From Herbaspirillum sp. 3R11 (GTDB taxonomy: Bacteria; Pseudomonadota; Gammaproteobacteria; Burkholderiales; Burkholderiaceae_D), in assembly GCF_004563925.1 (NCBI RefSeq), contig NZ_SPNJ01000001.1, positions 434,001 through 498,000 of the forward strand: DNA of 64,000 bases, read 5' to 3'. Both the position numbers and the translations under genes were made by a program. Below, one piece after another: positions 33,002 to 42,020 of the stretch; the first letter of the stretch is position 1, and every line of letters begins with the position of its first letter. The notes below the pieces were generated by a model, which was given only the letters and a program-made list of their open reading frames with translations, ran no database searches and was not told the DNA's origin.

Positions 33002-34273
33002 ATGGATTTGAAGAGTCTATTGCAAGCCCGCGCGGGGGTGCAGGCAAAGATTGCCGGGATCGCTGCGAAAGAGGCTGCCGGTACAGCCCTGTCCGCCGAG
33101 GAAATCTCGGAGTTCGGGGCGTTGTCCGCTGAGTTCGAGGCGCTGACGGACAAGATCAATCGCCTACAGGCTTCCGAGCGCATGTCGGCGGCCGTCGCCA
33201 CTCCAGTGCAAAGCCCGCTGTATGCGCAACCAAAAGCTGCGGACAAGCGCAAGCCTGGCGAATCGCTGGGCATCATGGTCCGCTCGCTGATTTCCAGCAA
33301 GGGTGACGTACGTGCTGCGGCGAACTTCGCTGAAACTGAATGCCAGGCGCCGGACATCGCGGCGGCATTGAACACCACCACCAACACTGCCGGCGGCTTC
33401 ATCATTCCACCCGGATATGTGCCGGAGGTGATCGAGCTGCTGCGTCCGAATAGCGTGATCCGCTCTCTGGGCGCTCGCACTATGCCGATGCCCGCCGGCA
33501 CGCTGTCCATGGCAAAGATCGCATCGGGATCCAACGCCAGCTATGTTGGTGAAGGCGTCGACATCCCGAAGTCCGAGCCAACGTTCGGCAACCTGAATCT
33601 CTCAAAGAAGAAGCTGGTTGCCATGGTGCCAGTATCGAATGACCTGGTGCGCTTCAGCTCGCCGTCCGCGAACGAGATCGTCCGTGATGACATCGTGCAG
33701 GGGCTGGGTACTCGCGAAGATCAGGCGTTCATTCGCGACGACGGCACTGGCAACACGCCGAAGGGACTGCGTGCGCTTGCTATCGCTGCGAACGTGATTC
33801 CGGCAAATGCTGTCATCAATGCGCAGAACGTGAAGAACGATGCCGGCAAGCTGGAACTGGCGCTGATGGGCAAGAACGTCAAGATGATCAAACCGGGCTG
33901 GGTGTTCTCGCCCCGCACGCTGGTTTTCCTGACAAACCTGCTCGACGGCAACGGCAATCACGTGTTTCCGGAAATCGCGACAGGCAACTGGCGCGGCAAG
34001 CCGTACAAGACGACCACCAGCGTGCCGGACAACCTGGGCGACAACGGCGACGAATCGGAAATCTACCTGACCGATTTCAACGACGCAATCATCGGCGAAG
34101 CCACCGGCTTGATTATCGACGTGTCGGGCGAAGCCAGCTACGTCGAAAACGGCACGCTGGTCTCGGCATTCAGTCGCGATCAGACGGTGGTGCGCGCCAT
34201 TACCGAACATGACTTCGGTCTGCGCCACGATCCGTCGACCGCTGTGCTGACCGGCGTGAAGTGGAAGCCGTAA
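33002..34273 (+). CDS. Major capsid protein (HK97 fold)
   Basis: From the ATG at 33002 (AGGAAAG about 8 bp upstream; an in-frame GTG at 32996 is too close to that site) the protein has 423 residues. The first 100 or so residues are a coiled-coil delta domain (LQARAGVQAKIAGIAAKEAA...) probably removed by the protease. The mature capsid domain starts near NTTTNTAGGFIIPPGYVPE, a typical HK97-family segment, and runs to RHDPSTAVLTGVKWKP. Confidence 0.95.
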   Translation: MDLKSLLQARAGVQAKIAGIAAKEAAGTALSAEEISEFGALSAEFEALTDKINRLQASERMSAAVATPVQSPLYAQPKAADKRKPGESLGIMVRSLISSKGDVRAAANFAETECQAPDIAAALNTTTNTAGGFIIPPGYVPEVIELLRPNSVIRSLGARTMPMPAGTLSMAKIASGSNASYVGEGVDIPKSEPTFGNLNLSKKKLVAMVPVSNDLVRFSSPSANEIVRDDIVQGLGTREDQAFIRDDGTGNTPKGLRALAIAANVIPANAVINAQNVKNDAGKLELALMGKNVKMIKPGWVFSPRTLVFLTNLLDGNGNHVFPEIATGNWRGKPYKTTTSVPDNLGDNGDESEIYLTDFNDAIIGEATGLIIDVSGEASYVENGTLVSAFSRDQTVVRAITEHDFGLRHDPSTAVLTGVKWKP

Positions 34274-34310
34274 CACCTGACTAGGCGTCGGCGCGACGCC
34301 CTATGCGTTG

Positions 34311-34324
34311 TGCAGACGTCTGCA
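34311..34324. repeat. Palindrome TGCAGACGTCTGCA, copy 4
   Basis: Perfect 14-bp palindrome (G before, T after) in the short gap after the capsid gene, 27 bp before the next start. Confidence 0.85.
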
Positions 34325-34350
34325 TTTCTCAACTCACAAACGAGGTCGAT

Positions 34351-34605
34351 ATGAAATTAGTGAAGTTTCTCCAGCGCGTCGCGCCGTTCCAAGCGGGCGA
34401 AGTCGCAGGTTTTTCCGACGAAGATGCGGATCGCCTGGTAGCCAACAAGGCCGCCGAGCTGCATACACCGTCCAAGCGCAACAAGCGTGCGAACGCGGCC
34501 GGCAGTGACGGTGGTGGCAAGGATGGTGCCGGTGGTGAAGGCGGCGGCGAAGGTGGCCAGGGTGACGGCGGCCAAGGCGGCGAAGGCGGGGAAGGGGCGC
34601 AGTAA
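34351..34605 (+). CDS. Small head-module protein with glycine-rich tail
   Basis: The ATG at 34351 gives 84 residues. The first 45 form a compact segment (KFLQRVAPFQAGEVAGFSDE...ANKAAEL) and the last 35 are low-complexity Gly/Glu/Asp/Gln. It overlaps the next start by 1 bp. Proteins with the same N-terminal pattern often sit after phage capsid genes; the role (decoration or connector) is unknown. Confidence 0.72.
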   Translation: MKLVKFLQRVAPFQAGEVAGFSDEDADRLVANKAAELHTPSKRNKRANAAGSDGGGKDGAGGEGGGEGGQGDGGQGGEGGEGAQ

Positions 34606-35099
34606 TGGCGGCGAGGCTCATCACGCCGCCGGCGTCCGAGCCGGTCGGCGTCGACGAGTCTCGTTCGTGGGCAAAGATCGATGACGACGTCGACGCCGGC
34701 ATTCTCGCCGTCGCGATACAAGCGGGGCGGGAAAAGGCTGAACACATCACTGGCCGCCGCCTCATCACACAAACATGGTCCGTGCGCGTCCAGCGCGGAC
34801 AAGTTCTTTCGTTGCACGACCTGATGCCTGTCCGTTCGATCAAGACCGTCGACGGCGTGACTGTCGATTGGGAGGATGGGTTGCCGGCCACGGTCAGCGT
34901 TGATGCCGATATGGAGCTGCGCATCGAGTGTGGCTATGGCGAGGCGAAGGACGTTCCCGCGTCGATCAAGCTGTGGATCTGGGAGCGACTCGGTTTCCTA
35001 ATCGAGCATCGCGACGCTCTCACTACCAATCAAGAATTCGCTGCGCCACGCGACTACGTCGACGGCCTGCTGGATCAATTCATTGTGCCGAGGTTGTGA
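34605..35099 (+). CDS. Head-tail connector (gp6-like)
   Basis: The 164-residue protein has the connector pattern SRSWAKIDDDVDAGILAVAI ... AREKAEHITGRRLITQTW, followed by DLMPVRSIKTVDG and PASIKLWIWERLGFLIEHRD. Proteins of this family form the ring under the portal. It ends in a TGATG overlap with the next gene. Confidence 0.88.
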   Translation: MAARLITPPASEPVGVDESRSWAKIDDDVDAGILAVAIQAGREKAEHITGRRLITQTWSVRVQRGQVLSLHDLMPVRSIKTVDGVTVDWEDGLPATVSVDADMELRIECGYGEAKDVPASIKLWIWERLGFLIEHRDALTTNQEFAAPRDYVDGLLDQFIVPRL

Positions 35100-35431
35100 T
35101 GAAGGTACCGAGTATTGGCGAGTTGAATCGTCGGGTCGAGCTGCGCGAGCGTGTCGACCAGGCAGTGGCGGACAGTGATGTGGAGGCGACGTTTCCGCAG
35201 CAGCGTTTTCGCTGGGCAAAGATCGAACCCGTCGGGTCTGCGGTATATGCCGCCAGCGTTCAGATCGATAAGAAAGTCACGCACCGCATCACCGTTCGAT
35301 ACCTCGACGGCATCACTGATGCATTTGAGATCGTCTATCGCACGCAAGTATTTGCCGTGAAGCGAGTGTCAGACCTGAACGGGGCGCGGCGCTTCACGGT
35401 CCTGGAAGTGGAGGAAATCCAGCATGGATAA
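35099..35431 (+). CDS. Head-tail adaptor (SPP1 gp16-like)
   Basis: The 110-residue protein begins MKVPSIGELNRRVELRER, continues with RWAKIEPVGSAVYAASVQ and ends TVLEVEEI, the usual small beta-barrel of head completion proteins. It is coupled to the connector upstream and overlaps the next gene by 8 bp. Confidence 0.87.
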   Translation: MKVPSIGELNRRVELRERVDQAVADSDVEATFPQQRFRWAKIEPVGSAVYAASVQIDKKVTHRITVRYLDGITDAFEIVYRTQVFAVKRVSDLNGARRFTVLEVEEIQHG

Positions 35432-35894
35432 AGAGCTGGCGTTCTACATGCACATAGGTGGATTTGAAGGATTCGACAAGTCTGTCGATTTCGACAAGAA
35501 GCAGATCAGGAAGGCAATGCGGCAGGCGGGACGGATTGTCCAGGGCGGCGCGAAGAAGAGGGTAGGCAAGACTGGTGGCTCTACTGCCGGTGACTATCCT
35601 GCTCGTCGCCGAGGTCTGCTGCAGCGCTCGATCAAAACTAAAGTGTCGCGCTCCGGGTTCTTGGTTCGGGTTGCTCCGTTCATGGTGGCCGGCATGAAGG
35701 CTTATTACCCTGCCTTCCTCTTTTATGGAGCCAAGCGTAAGCCTGGTGCGCGTCGTGATCGACGATCAAAGGGGACTGGAGCAATGCGCATCGAAGCGCG
35801 TGGCAACTACATGGCCGACGAATTGAAGGACGACAGCGGCTCGATTCAACGACTACTGGAGGCGGCGTTTAGCAGCGCCCTGGTCATCAAATAA
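35424..35894 (+). CDS. HK97 gp10-like tail completion protein
   Basis: The 156-residue basic protein has the gp10 pattern: KQIRKAMRQAGRIVQGGAKKR, PARRRGLLQRSIKTKVSR and YYPAFLFYGAKRKPG. It would join the head connector to the tail. Position agrees. Confidence 0.83.
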   Translation: MDKELAFYMHIGGFEGFDKSVDFDKKQIRKAMRQAGRIVQGGAKKRVGKTGGSTAGDYPARRRGLLQRSIKTKVSRSGFLVRVAPFMVAGMKAYYPAFLFYGAKRKPGARRDRRSKGTGAMRIEARGNYMADELKDDSGSIQRLLEAAFSSALVIK

Positions 35895-35903
35895 GGAGGC
35901 GCA

Positions 35904-36497
35904 ATGAAGTTGTCCCCAATCGTCGCGCAGCTCCGATTGCGATGCTCGCTGTTCGCCGGCCGCGTGTTCGGCGGCATCGACTGGGAGTCACTGGAAGACG
36001 CTAGCAAGCTGCCCATGCCGGCTGCGTATGTGATCGTCACGGACGACGACCCTGATCCCAACAAGTACCAGAACGTGGCGGCGCAAGACGTCAAGGACGG
36101 CTTTGATGTGTGCGTCGTGCTGGAGGCTCCGGATAACAAGACCCTTGAACGTGTCGACCAGGTGCATGACGTTCGTGCCCTTCTGCATCTGGCTTTGGTC
36201 GGCTGGCCACCGATGCCCAACTATGACCCCGTCGAGTACGAAGGTGGTCAGTTGGTGCTGATCAATCGCTATCGCCTGGTGTACCGGTTCTCGTTCTCCG
36301 CTGGCTGGACTCTCGGCCGGACTAAAGGCAGTGACCCGCCTGAGACTTGGGAGGAGTGGCAACACGACGGCTTCCCCCGGCTTGAGGGGATCGATATCGA
36401 CGTCGACGCGATTGATCCGATGGTCGACAAGAACCTGAAGCAGCAAGGCCCGGATGGGCGAATCGAACTAACCATGAAAGGAGATTTACCCCAATGA
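35904..36497 (+). CDS. Tail terminator-like protein (gp37/DUF1834 type)
   Basis: The 197-residue protein starts MKLSPIVAQLRLRC with ribosome site AAGGAGG, and contains LPMPAAYVIVTDDDP and DVCVVLEAPDNKT, then a C-terminal RYRLVYRFSF. The pattern and position just before the gp38-like and sheath genes match the Mu gp37-type protein that caps the tail tube. Assignment is moderate. Confidence 0.75.
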   Translation: MKLSPIVAQLRLRCSLFAGRVFGGIDWESLEDASKLPMPAAYVIVTDDDPDPNKYQNVAAQDVKDGFDVCVVLEAPDNKTLERVDQVHDVRALLHLALVGWPPMPNYDPVEYEGGQLVLINRYRLVYRFSFSAGWTLGRTKGSDPPETWEEWQHDGFPRLEGIDIDVDAIDPMVDKNLKQQGPDGRIELTMKGDLPQ

Positions 36498-36691
36498 ACC
36501 AAGTGCGCACCATTTTTGTCGTCCCCGTTGCAGGCCGGATCGTACCGGACCCGGAGCGTGGCGGCGACCTCGCGGCCGAGGGCCGTAACGTTCCACGCAC
36601 GCCGTACTGGCTGCGTGCTGTCACTGCTGGCGATGTGAAAGAAACTAAGCCAGCGGCCGATAAATCCACTGCCAAAGGTAAAGCAGAATGA
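36494..36691 (+). CDS. Mu gp38-like protein (DUF2635)
   Basis: The 65-residue protein has the DUF2635 signature: VPVAGRIVPDPERGGDLAAEGRNVPRTPYWLRA, quoted in part as RIVPDPERGGDLAAEG and PRTPYWLRA. It overlaps the sheath start by 4 bp. Function in the family is unknown but it is a constant neighbour of Mu-type sheaths. Confidence 0.87.
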   Translation: MNQVRTIFVVPVAGRIVPDPERGGDLAAEGRNVPRTPYWLRAVTAGDVKETKPAADKSTAKGKAE

Positions 36692-38181
36692 CCGTTCCAT
36701 ACAACACCACGCCGGCTGATGCGCTGGTTCCTCTGTTCTACGGTGAAGTCGACAACAGTATGGCGAACAGCGGCTCGACTGCGCTGCGCAGCCTGATCGT
36801 TGCTCAGGTGAACGATGATGTTGACCTGGTGGCGAGCGCGCTCCAGATCGTGGCGCGCACCAGCGATGCCATCGCCCTCGGTGGCGACGGCTCGATGCTG
36901 GCGTCGATGCATGCGCGTTGGCGCAAGATTGACCTCGGCGGTGAGATCTGGGTCTTGCCGGTGAAGGTCGACACTGGATCAGTTGCCACCGGTAAGGTGA
37001 CGCTGACCGGTACGGCGACTGAAGCTGGCCTGATCAACCTGTATATCGGTGCAACGCGCATTCGTGCATCGGTAGTCGTGGGTCAGACCGCTGCGGAAAC
37101 GGCTACAACGCTCGCTGCTGCGATCAACGTGGCGACAAGTTTGCCGGTGACTGCTGCGGCGGCAAATGCCGTGGTAACGTTGTCCTGCCGCTGGAAGGGC
37201 GACACCGGCAACGATATCAAGCTGGCGGTCAACATGAAGGGTGCTGCGGCAAACGAGAAGACGCCGGCAGGCCTGACGGTCGCCATGGTCAATCCGGCCG
37301 GCGGCACTGGCTCTCCAGACCTCGCGCAGTTGTTGGCGCTGGTCGGGGACGAGCCGTTTGAGTTCATCTGCCATCCTTACTCGGATGTGAATACGCTGGA
37401 TGACTTCCGCGACTGGATGAATGACAGTTCCGGTCGCTGGTCATATGCCCAGCAGTTGTGGGGGCATGTGTACACAGCGCAACGCGGCTCGCTGGGGCAA
37501 CTTGTGGCGGCTGGCCGTGTGCGCAACGATGCGCACATGACCATCGCTGGATTCGAGGCGACTGCGCCCGATCCTATCTGGGAAGAGTCAGCGGCGTATT
37601 GCGCACGGCAGGCAGTGTTCCTTTCGATTGACCCTGCGCGCCCAACCCAGACCGGCGAGCTGGTCGGGTTGACGCCCGCCCCAGCCGGCCAGCGCTTCAT
37701 CTGGTCTGAGTTCCAATCGCTGCTAAAAAATGGCATCGCCACTCAGAACTATGACGGCGGTTCTGTGCGCATTCAACGAGCGATCACCACCTACCAGCGC
37801 AACGCCTATGGCCAGCCGGACGATTCGTATCTGGACAGCGAAACGATGCACACCACCGGCTACGTGATGCGCTACTTGCGCTCGATCATTACCAGCAAGT
37901 ACGGCCGCCATAAGTTGGCCGATGACGGCACGCGCTTCGGTGCCGGCGACGCGCTGGTGACTCCAAGCACAATCCGCGGCGAGTTGATTGCGGCGTATCA
38001 GGAGCTGGAGCGTCGCGGCATCGTGGAGAACTCTGCGCTGTTCGAGAAGTATCTGATTGTTGAGCGCGCTGCCGGCAGTCCGAATCGTCTCAACGTACTG
38101 TTCCCGCCGGACTACGTGAATCAGTTGCGCATCTTTGCGCTGCTCAATCAGTTCCGCCTGCAGTACGCCGAAGCGGCTTAA
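36688..38181 (+). CDS. Contractile tail sheath protein (Mu gpL-like)
   Basis: The 497-residue protein begins MTVPYNTTPADALVPLFYGE, has an internal TGTATEAGLINLYIGATRIR module typical of Mu-like sheaths, and a C-terminal part with MRYLRSIITSKYGRHKLADDG and NRLNVLFPPDYVNQLRIFAL. Its presence makes the phage a myovirus. A strong hairpin follows before the tube gene. Confidence 0.94.
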   Translation: MTVPYNTTPADALVPLFYGEVDNSMANSGSTALRSLIVAQVNDDVDLVASALQIVARTSDAIALGGDGSMLASMHARWRKIDLGGEIWVLPVKVDTGSVATGKVTLTGTATEAGLINLYIGATRIRASVVVGQTAAETATTLAAAINVATSLPVTAAAANAVVTLSCRWKGDTGNDIKLAVNMKGAAANEKTPAGLTVAMVNPAGGTGSPDLAQLLALVGDEPFEFICHPYSDVNTLDDFRDWMNDSSGRWSYAQQLWGHVYTAQRGSLGQLVAAGRVRNDAHMTIAGFEATAPDPIWEESAAYCARQAVFLSIDPARPTQTGELVGLTPAPAGQRFIWSEFQSLLKNGIATQNYDGGSVRIQRAITTYQRNAYGQPDDSYLDSETMHTTGYVMRYLRSIITSKYGRHKLADDGTRFGAGDALVTPSTIRGELIAAYQELERRGIVENSALFEKYLIVERAAGSPNRLNVLFPPDYVNQLRIFALLNQFRLQYAEAA

Positions 38182-38202
38182 CGCCAACGTCAACGCAGTA
38201 TC

Positions 38203-38230
38203 ACGGCCCGGTAAATCCGGGCCGTTTCTT
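38203..38230 (+). terminator. Terminator between sheath and tube genes
   Basis: ACGGCCCGG (38203-38211) and CCGGGCCGT (38217-38225) form a perfect 9-bp stem with a TAAAT loop and a T-rich tail. Readthrough would set the sheath/tube ratio. Confidence 0.8.
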
Positions 38231-38245
38231 TTTAGGGAGTCTCAC

Positions 38246-38593
38246 ATGGGACAAAAAACAGCGGGTACTTGCTACGTCAAAGTAGACGGTTCCCAACTGA
38301 CGATTACCGGTGGCTGCGAAGCCCCGTTGATGCCCGTCAAGCGCGAAACGGTCGTTCCTGGCTTCTACAAGGAAGAAGACATGACGCCATATCTCAAGGT
38401 CGACGCCGTGCATACGCCGGACTTCCCACTGGAGAAGCTCATCAACGGCGACAACATGACCGTCACGACTGAGTTCAAGAATGGCAAGGTCTATGTCCTC
38501 GCTGGCGCGTATCTCGTCGGTGAGCCAGCGAGCGCGGGCGACGACGGCAAGATCGCTCTGGAATTTAACGGCATTAAAGGAACATGGCAATGA
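38246..38593 (+). CDS. Tail tube protein (Mu gpM-like)
   Basis: The ATG at 38246 follows TAGGGAG and gives 115 residues. The pattern GTCYVKVDGSQLTITGGCEA, KRETVVPGFYKEEDMTPYL and VTTEFKNGKVYVLAGAYLVG matches Mu-type tube proteins, which polymerise inside the sheath. It overlaps the chaperone gene by 10 bp. Confidence 0.92.
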   Translation: MGQKTAGTCYVKVDGSQLTITGGCEAPLMPVKRETVVPGFYKEEDMTPYLKVDAVHTPDFPLEKLINGDNMTVTTEFKNGKVYVLAGAYLVGEPASAGDDGKIALEFNGIKGTWQ

Positions 38594-38865
38594 AGCTGAA
38601 AAAACCAATCACGGCGCATGGCGACCAGATCACCGAAATCGTGTTGAAGGAACCGACTGGCGAAGACTGCCGCGCTGTCGGCGGCCTGCCGTACTCGATT
38701 GCTAGCGACGAATCGGTGTCCATCAATACCGCCACGGCGATGAAATACATCGGACGTTGCGCCGGCATTCCGCCGTCGTCTGTCGACCAGATTTGCCCTT
38801 CCGACCTCAATACGCTGTGCTGGGAGGTTGCGGGTTTTTTCTTGAGCGAGACGTCCAAAACATAG
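38584..38865 (+). CDS. Tail assembly chaperone, unshifted form (Mu gp41-like)
   Basis: The 93-residue protein (KPITAHGDQITEIVLKEPTG, SIASDESVSINTATAMKYIG) matches the Mu gp41 pattern. Near its end the zero-frame reads GCG-GGT-TTT-TTC, containing the canonical slippery heptamers G-GGT-TTT and T-TTT-TTC. Ribosomes slipping -1 here continue to 39008 (see the extended product). Such chaperones coat the tape measure during tail assembly. Confidence 0.9.
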   Translation: MAMKLKKPITAHGDQITEIVLKEPTGEDCRAVGGLPYSIASDESVSINTATAMKYIGRCAGIPPSSVDQICPSDLNTLCWEVAGFFLSETSKT

Positions 38866-39008
38866 AAGAAGTGATCGACCTGGCGTTTAACTGTGCGGAG
38901 TTCTGGCGGGTCGATCCTGAAGTGGAGCTGACCCGCTCGATCTCCACCATCATGCAGCACAACGCCCAGGCATGGCGTATCGCTCAATCAAGGAAAAACG
39001 ATGGCTGA
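38584..39008 (+). CDS. Tail assembly chaperone, -1 frameshift product
   Basis: A -1 shift at about 38830-38839 joins gp41 to a second open frame that reads LERDVQNIEEVIDLAFNCAE, then FWRVDPEVELTRSIS and ends at 39008, giving about 141 residues. The extension matches the conserved downstream half found in Mu-type tails, and it overlaps the tape measure start by 8 bp. The frame has no start of its own in a good context, supporting expression by frameshift. Confidence 0.8.
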
Positions 39009-40788
39009 TAAATTTCAATTGAAGGCGCTGATCACCGGCGTCGACAAGCTGTCGCCAACGCTTGCCGGCATCAGGAAGAACGTCGCCACGTTTCGGAAGC
39101 AATTGAAGACCAGCAGCCTGGGAGAGAAGATCTCCTTCGGCGAGCTGGTGCAAGGTGGCGCACTGGCGCTGCCGTTCATCGCAGGCGCCAAAGCTGCTAT
39201 CGACTTTGAGTCAGCGATGGCTGATGTGCGCAAGGTCGTCAACTTTGATTCACCGCAGCAGTTCAAAGACATGAGCAAGGACGTATTGGATCTCTCCAAG
39301 CGCCTGCCGATGGCGGCAAAGGATATCGCCGCCATCGTCGCTGCAGGCGGACAGGCTGGCTTCGACAAGGGCGAGCTGGGACGCTTCGCGGAGGATGCCG
39401 TCAAGATGGGCGTGGCATTCGACCAGGGCGCGGGCGAAGCGGGCGAGATGATGGCGAAATGGCGCACAGCGTTTCGCATGACTCAGGACGAGGTCGTGTC
39501 GCTGGCGGACAAGATCAACTATCTCGGCAACAACGGGCCGGCGAAGGCAAAGCAGATTTCGGCCATTGTCACCCGCATCGGTCCGCTGGCAGAGGTGGCT
39601 GGCCTCGCATCTGGTCAGATCGCCGCTATGGGCGCGACACTCGCCGGCGTCGGTATTCAGGAGGATGTCGCCGCCACCGGCATGAAGAACTTCTTCCTGA
39701 CTCTTACTGCAGGTGCCTCGGCCACCAAGCAGCAAAAGGAGACGTTCAAGGCGTTGCGGATGGAGCCAAAGAAGTTGGCGAAGGACATGCAGAAAGATGC
39801 GCAGGGAACGATGCTGCGCGTCCTGACTGCTATCAGCAAAGTCGATAAGTCGAAGCAGGCATCAGTGCTGCAGCAGCTTTTCGGTCGCGAATCAATCGAA
39901 GCTATCGCACCGTTGCTGACCAATCTTTCTCTGCTTACTGGCAACCTGCAGAAAGTAGGTGACGTGACGCAGTACGCCGGCTCGATGAACCAGGAGTATG
40001 CGTCGCGAGCAGCGACGACAGCAAATAACATCCAGCTGTTCACCAACCGCGTCGTCGCGTTGGGTATCAACGTAGGCAACATTCTGTTGCCGCCGTTGAA
40101 TTCGTTCATGGCTGTAGCGGGTCCAATGATTGAAATGGTGGCTGGTTTGGCCTCGGCATGCCCATGGCTTACCAAGGGCATCCTCGGTGCGGCAGTCGGG
40201 TTCGGCATCCTGCGCTTGGCCGTCATTGGCGCGACGCTGGCATCGAAGCTCTTCCTGGCTGTGACGAGCCTGACTCCAATCGGTCTCGCGGTGCGCGTAT
40301 TGGCGCTAGCCGCTGGCTTCCTGATCGCGAACTGGCGGTACATAGGGCCGTTCTTTGCCGCGTTGTGGGAGGGAATCAAGTCCGTATTCAGTGCGGGCTG
40401 GGAGCTGGTGAAAACCATCTTTGGCTTCTCTCCATTGGGCATGATCATCGCCAATTGGGAACCGATTGTTGCGTGGTTCAAAGGCATGTGGGAACGCATC
40501 CGACCATACGTGCAGCCGCTCATTGATGGCTTTAAATGGGTAACGGGCAACAGCGACAAGCTGAAGCCGGCGGGCGGCGTAGCGGGCCAAGGTGCGGACC
40601 CCGGCGCATGGCGGCAGCAAGTGATAGCTGGCCAGTCGGGACAGCCGCAATTGAAGGGCGACATGGTCGTGCGATTTGAGAACGCGCCGGCGGGCATGCG
40701 TGTCGACCAGGCGCAAACCAACCAGCCGGGATTATCGGTAACGCCACGTGTGGGATATCGCACGCTCGGAATGGGAACAGGAAAATGA
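39001..40788 (+). CDS. Tail tape measure protein
   Basis: The 595-residue protein follows the chaperone frames. It has the tape-measure family core: MADVRKVVNFDSPQQFKDMS, KRLPMAAKDIAAIVAAGGQA and GQIAAMGATLAGVGIQEDVA. Hydrophobic segments lie near 355-385 and 395-445. Length sets tail length; at about 1.5 angstrom per residue the tail would be roughly 90 nm, a rule-of-thumb estimate. It overlaps the next gene by 4 bp. Confidence 0.93.
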   Translation: MADKFQLKALITGVDKLSPTLAGIRKNVATFRKQLKTSSLGEKISFGELVQGGALALPFIAGAKAAIDFESAMADVRKVVNFDSPQQFKDMSKDVLDLSKRLPMAAKDIAAIVAAGGQAGFDKGELGRFAEDAVKMGVAFDQGAGEAGEMMAKWRTAFRMTQDEVVSLADKINYLGNNGPAKAKQISAIVTRIGPLAEVAGLASGQIAAMGATLAGVGIQEDVAATGMKNFFLTLTAGASATKQQKETFKALRMEPKKLAKDMQKDAQGTMLRVLTAISKVDKSKQASVLQQLFGRESIEAIAPLLTNLSLLTGNLQKVGDVTQYAGSMNQEYASRAATTANNIQLFTNRVVALGINVGNILLPPLNSFMAVAGPMIEMVAGLASACPWLTKGILGAAVGFGILRLAVIGATLASKLFLAVTSLTPIGLAVRVLALAAGFLIANWRYIGPFFAALWEGIKSVFSAGWELVKTIFGFSPLGMIIANWEPIVAWFKGMWERIRPYVQPLIDGFKWVTGNSDKLKPAGGVAGQGADPGAWRQQVIAGQSGQPQLKGDMVVRFENAPAGMRVDQAQTNQPGLSVTPRVGYRTLGMGTGK

Positions 40789-42020
40789 GTGATTGGAGAA
40801 AGCGACTGCAGCCGGCGTCGTTTCGCGGTGTGCCGTTCAAGGTGGACAGCGATTCTTCGCCGGTTGGGCGCGACGTGGTGGTCCATGAGTATCCCAAGAA
40901 GGACAAGCCCTACGTTGAAGACTCCGGGCGAAAAACGAGGGTCTTTCGTTTTCCGGCTTTTGTCATCGGCCCGGATTGTTTTGATCAACGGGACAAGTTG
41001 CTGTTAGCGCTCGATACTGCAGGCTCCGGCGAGCTGGTGCATCCGTGGTACGGGCGCATGAAGGTGACTGCGAACGGCGATTGCACGGTGTCCCATGACC
41101 GTCGCGAGGGCGGTATGGTGCGCTTTGACTTGGCGTTCGTTGAGGCGGGCGAACTGGGGTTCCCCACTGTCAAGCCGAACAATGCCAAACAAGTGCAGAC
41201 GTCTGCACAGGCGGTGCGTGACTCAGCATCCACCCGATTTGCTGCTGCATTGGAGCAGGTCAATATGGCCAAGGTGAAGGTCAACAACATCACCAGCAGC
41301 ATTTCGTCAATGTACGCGACGATCAACAACAATCTGCGGCCGCTGACGTCGCTGTTCTCGTCGGCCAGCGGCATGATCAACAGCATCATGAACGCGCCGC
41401 AGAACATGGCGGCCATGGTGTTCGGGACATTGAGCGATCTGGAGCGAGCATTCTCCAGCTTCGGGGGTTCTGGCAGTTCCATCGGCGGCAGTTCGTCGGC
41501 GGTGCAATCCTTTGCTGCTGCGCCAGTGCCACCGGGAGCTGATGCCGGCAAGTTGCATAGCGCACTGGTTGGACTGCTGCAAGACGCATCTATCTACAAC
41601 GGTCTGCTTGATACCGCGCAAGTCCCGGTAATCGCCGCGCCCGATGCGCCGGTCGGCATTCCAGATCTGGATACGCAGTTGTCGCAAGAGCCGGACGGTG
41701 CTACTGCGCCGATCACGTCCGACGTCATTGATATTCGCGACGGGCTGAACGAGGCAATCCACGTCGTGGCTATGTCGGCCTCTGGAGATCACTACCTGGT
41801 GCTGACCGACGCTCGGCAGGCTGCGAACTTGCACTTGTCGAACGTGGCGCGGGCAGGCATACGGCTGATCTCCTATTCGCCGCGTGCGACGACACCGGCT
41901 CTCGTGCTGGCCTACCGTTTGTATGCAGATGCATCGCGTGCCGGAGAAATCGTCAGTCGAAACAAATTGCGGCATCCCGGCTTCGTACCGGCGGTGCCGC
42001 TGGAAGTGGCGAGTAAATGA
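40785..42020 (+). CDS. DNA circularisation N-terminal/baseplate hub protein (Mu gp43/N-like)
   Basis: The 411-residue protein opens with WRKRLQPASFRGVPFKVDSD and VVVHEYPKKDKPYVEDSGRK, the DNA_circ_N signature, continuing FVIGPDCFDQRDKLLLALD. The middle is a long helical and low-complexity region; the C-terminal part resembles Mu N. It belongs to the tail tip. It contains copy 5 of the 14-bp palindrome, read as VQTSA. Confidence 0.9.
   Translation: MSDWRKRLQPASFRGVPFKVDSDSSPVGRDVVVHEYPKKDKPYVEDSGRKTRVFRFPAFVIGPDCFDQRDKLLLALDTAGSGELVHPWYGRMKVTANGDCTVSHDRREGGMVRFDLAFVEAGELGFPTVKPNNAKQVQTSAQAVRDSASTRFAAALEQVNMAKVKVNNITSSISSMYATINNNLRPLTSLFSSASGMINSIMNAPQNMAAMVFGTLSDLERAFSSFGGSGSSIGGSSSAVQSFAAAPVPPGADAGKLHSALVGLLQDASIYNGLLDTAQVPVIAAPDAPVGIPDLDTQLSQEPDGATAPITSDVIDIRDGLNEAIHVVAMSASGDHYLVLTDARQAANLHLSNVARAGIRLISYSPRATTPALVLAYRLYADASRAGEIVSRNKLRHPGFVPAVPLEVASK
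41194..41207. repeat. Palindrome TGCAGACGTCTGCA, copy 5
   Basis: Perfect 14-bp palindrome (G before, C after) within the circularisation-protein gene. Confidence 0.85.
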
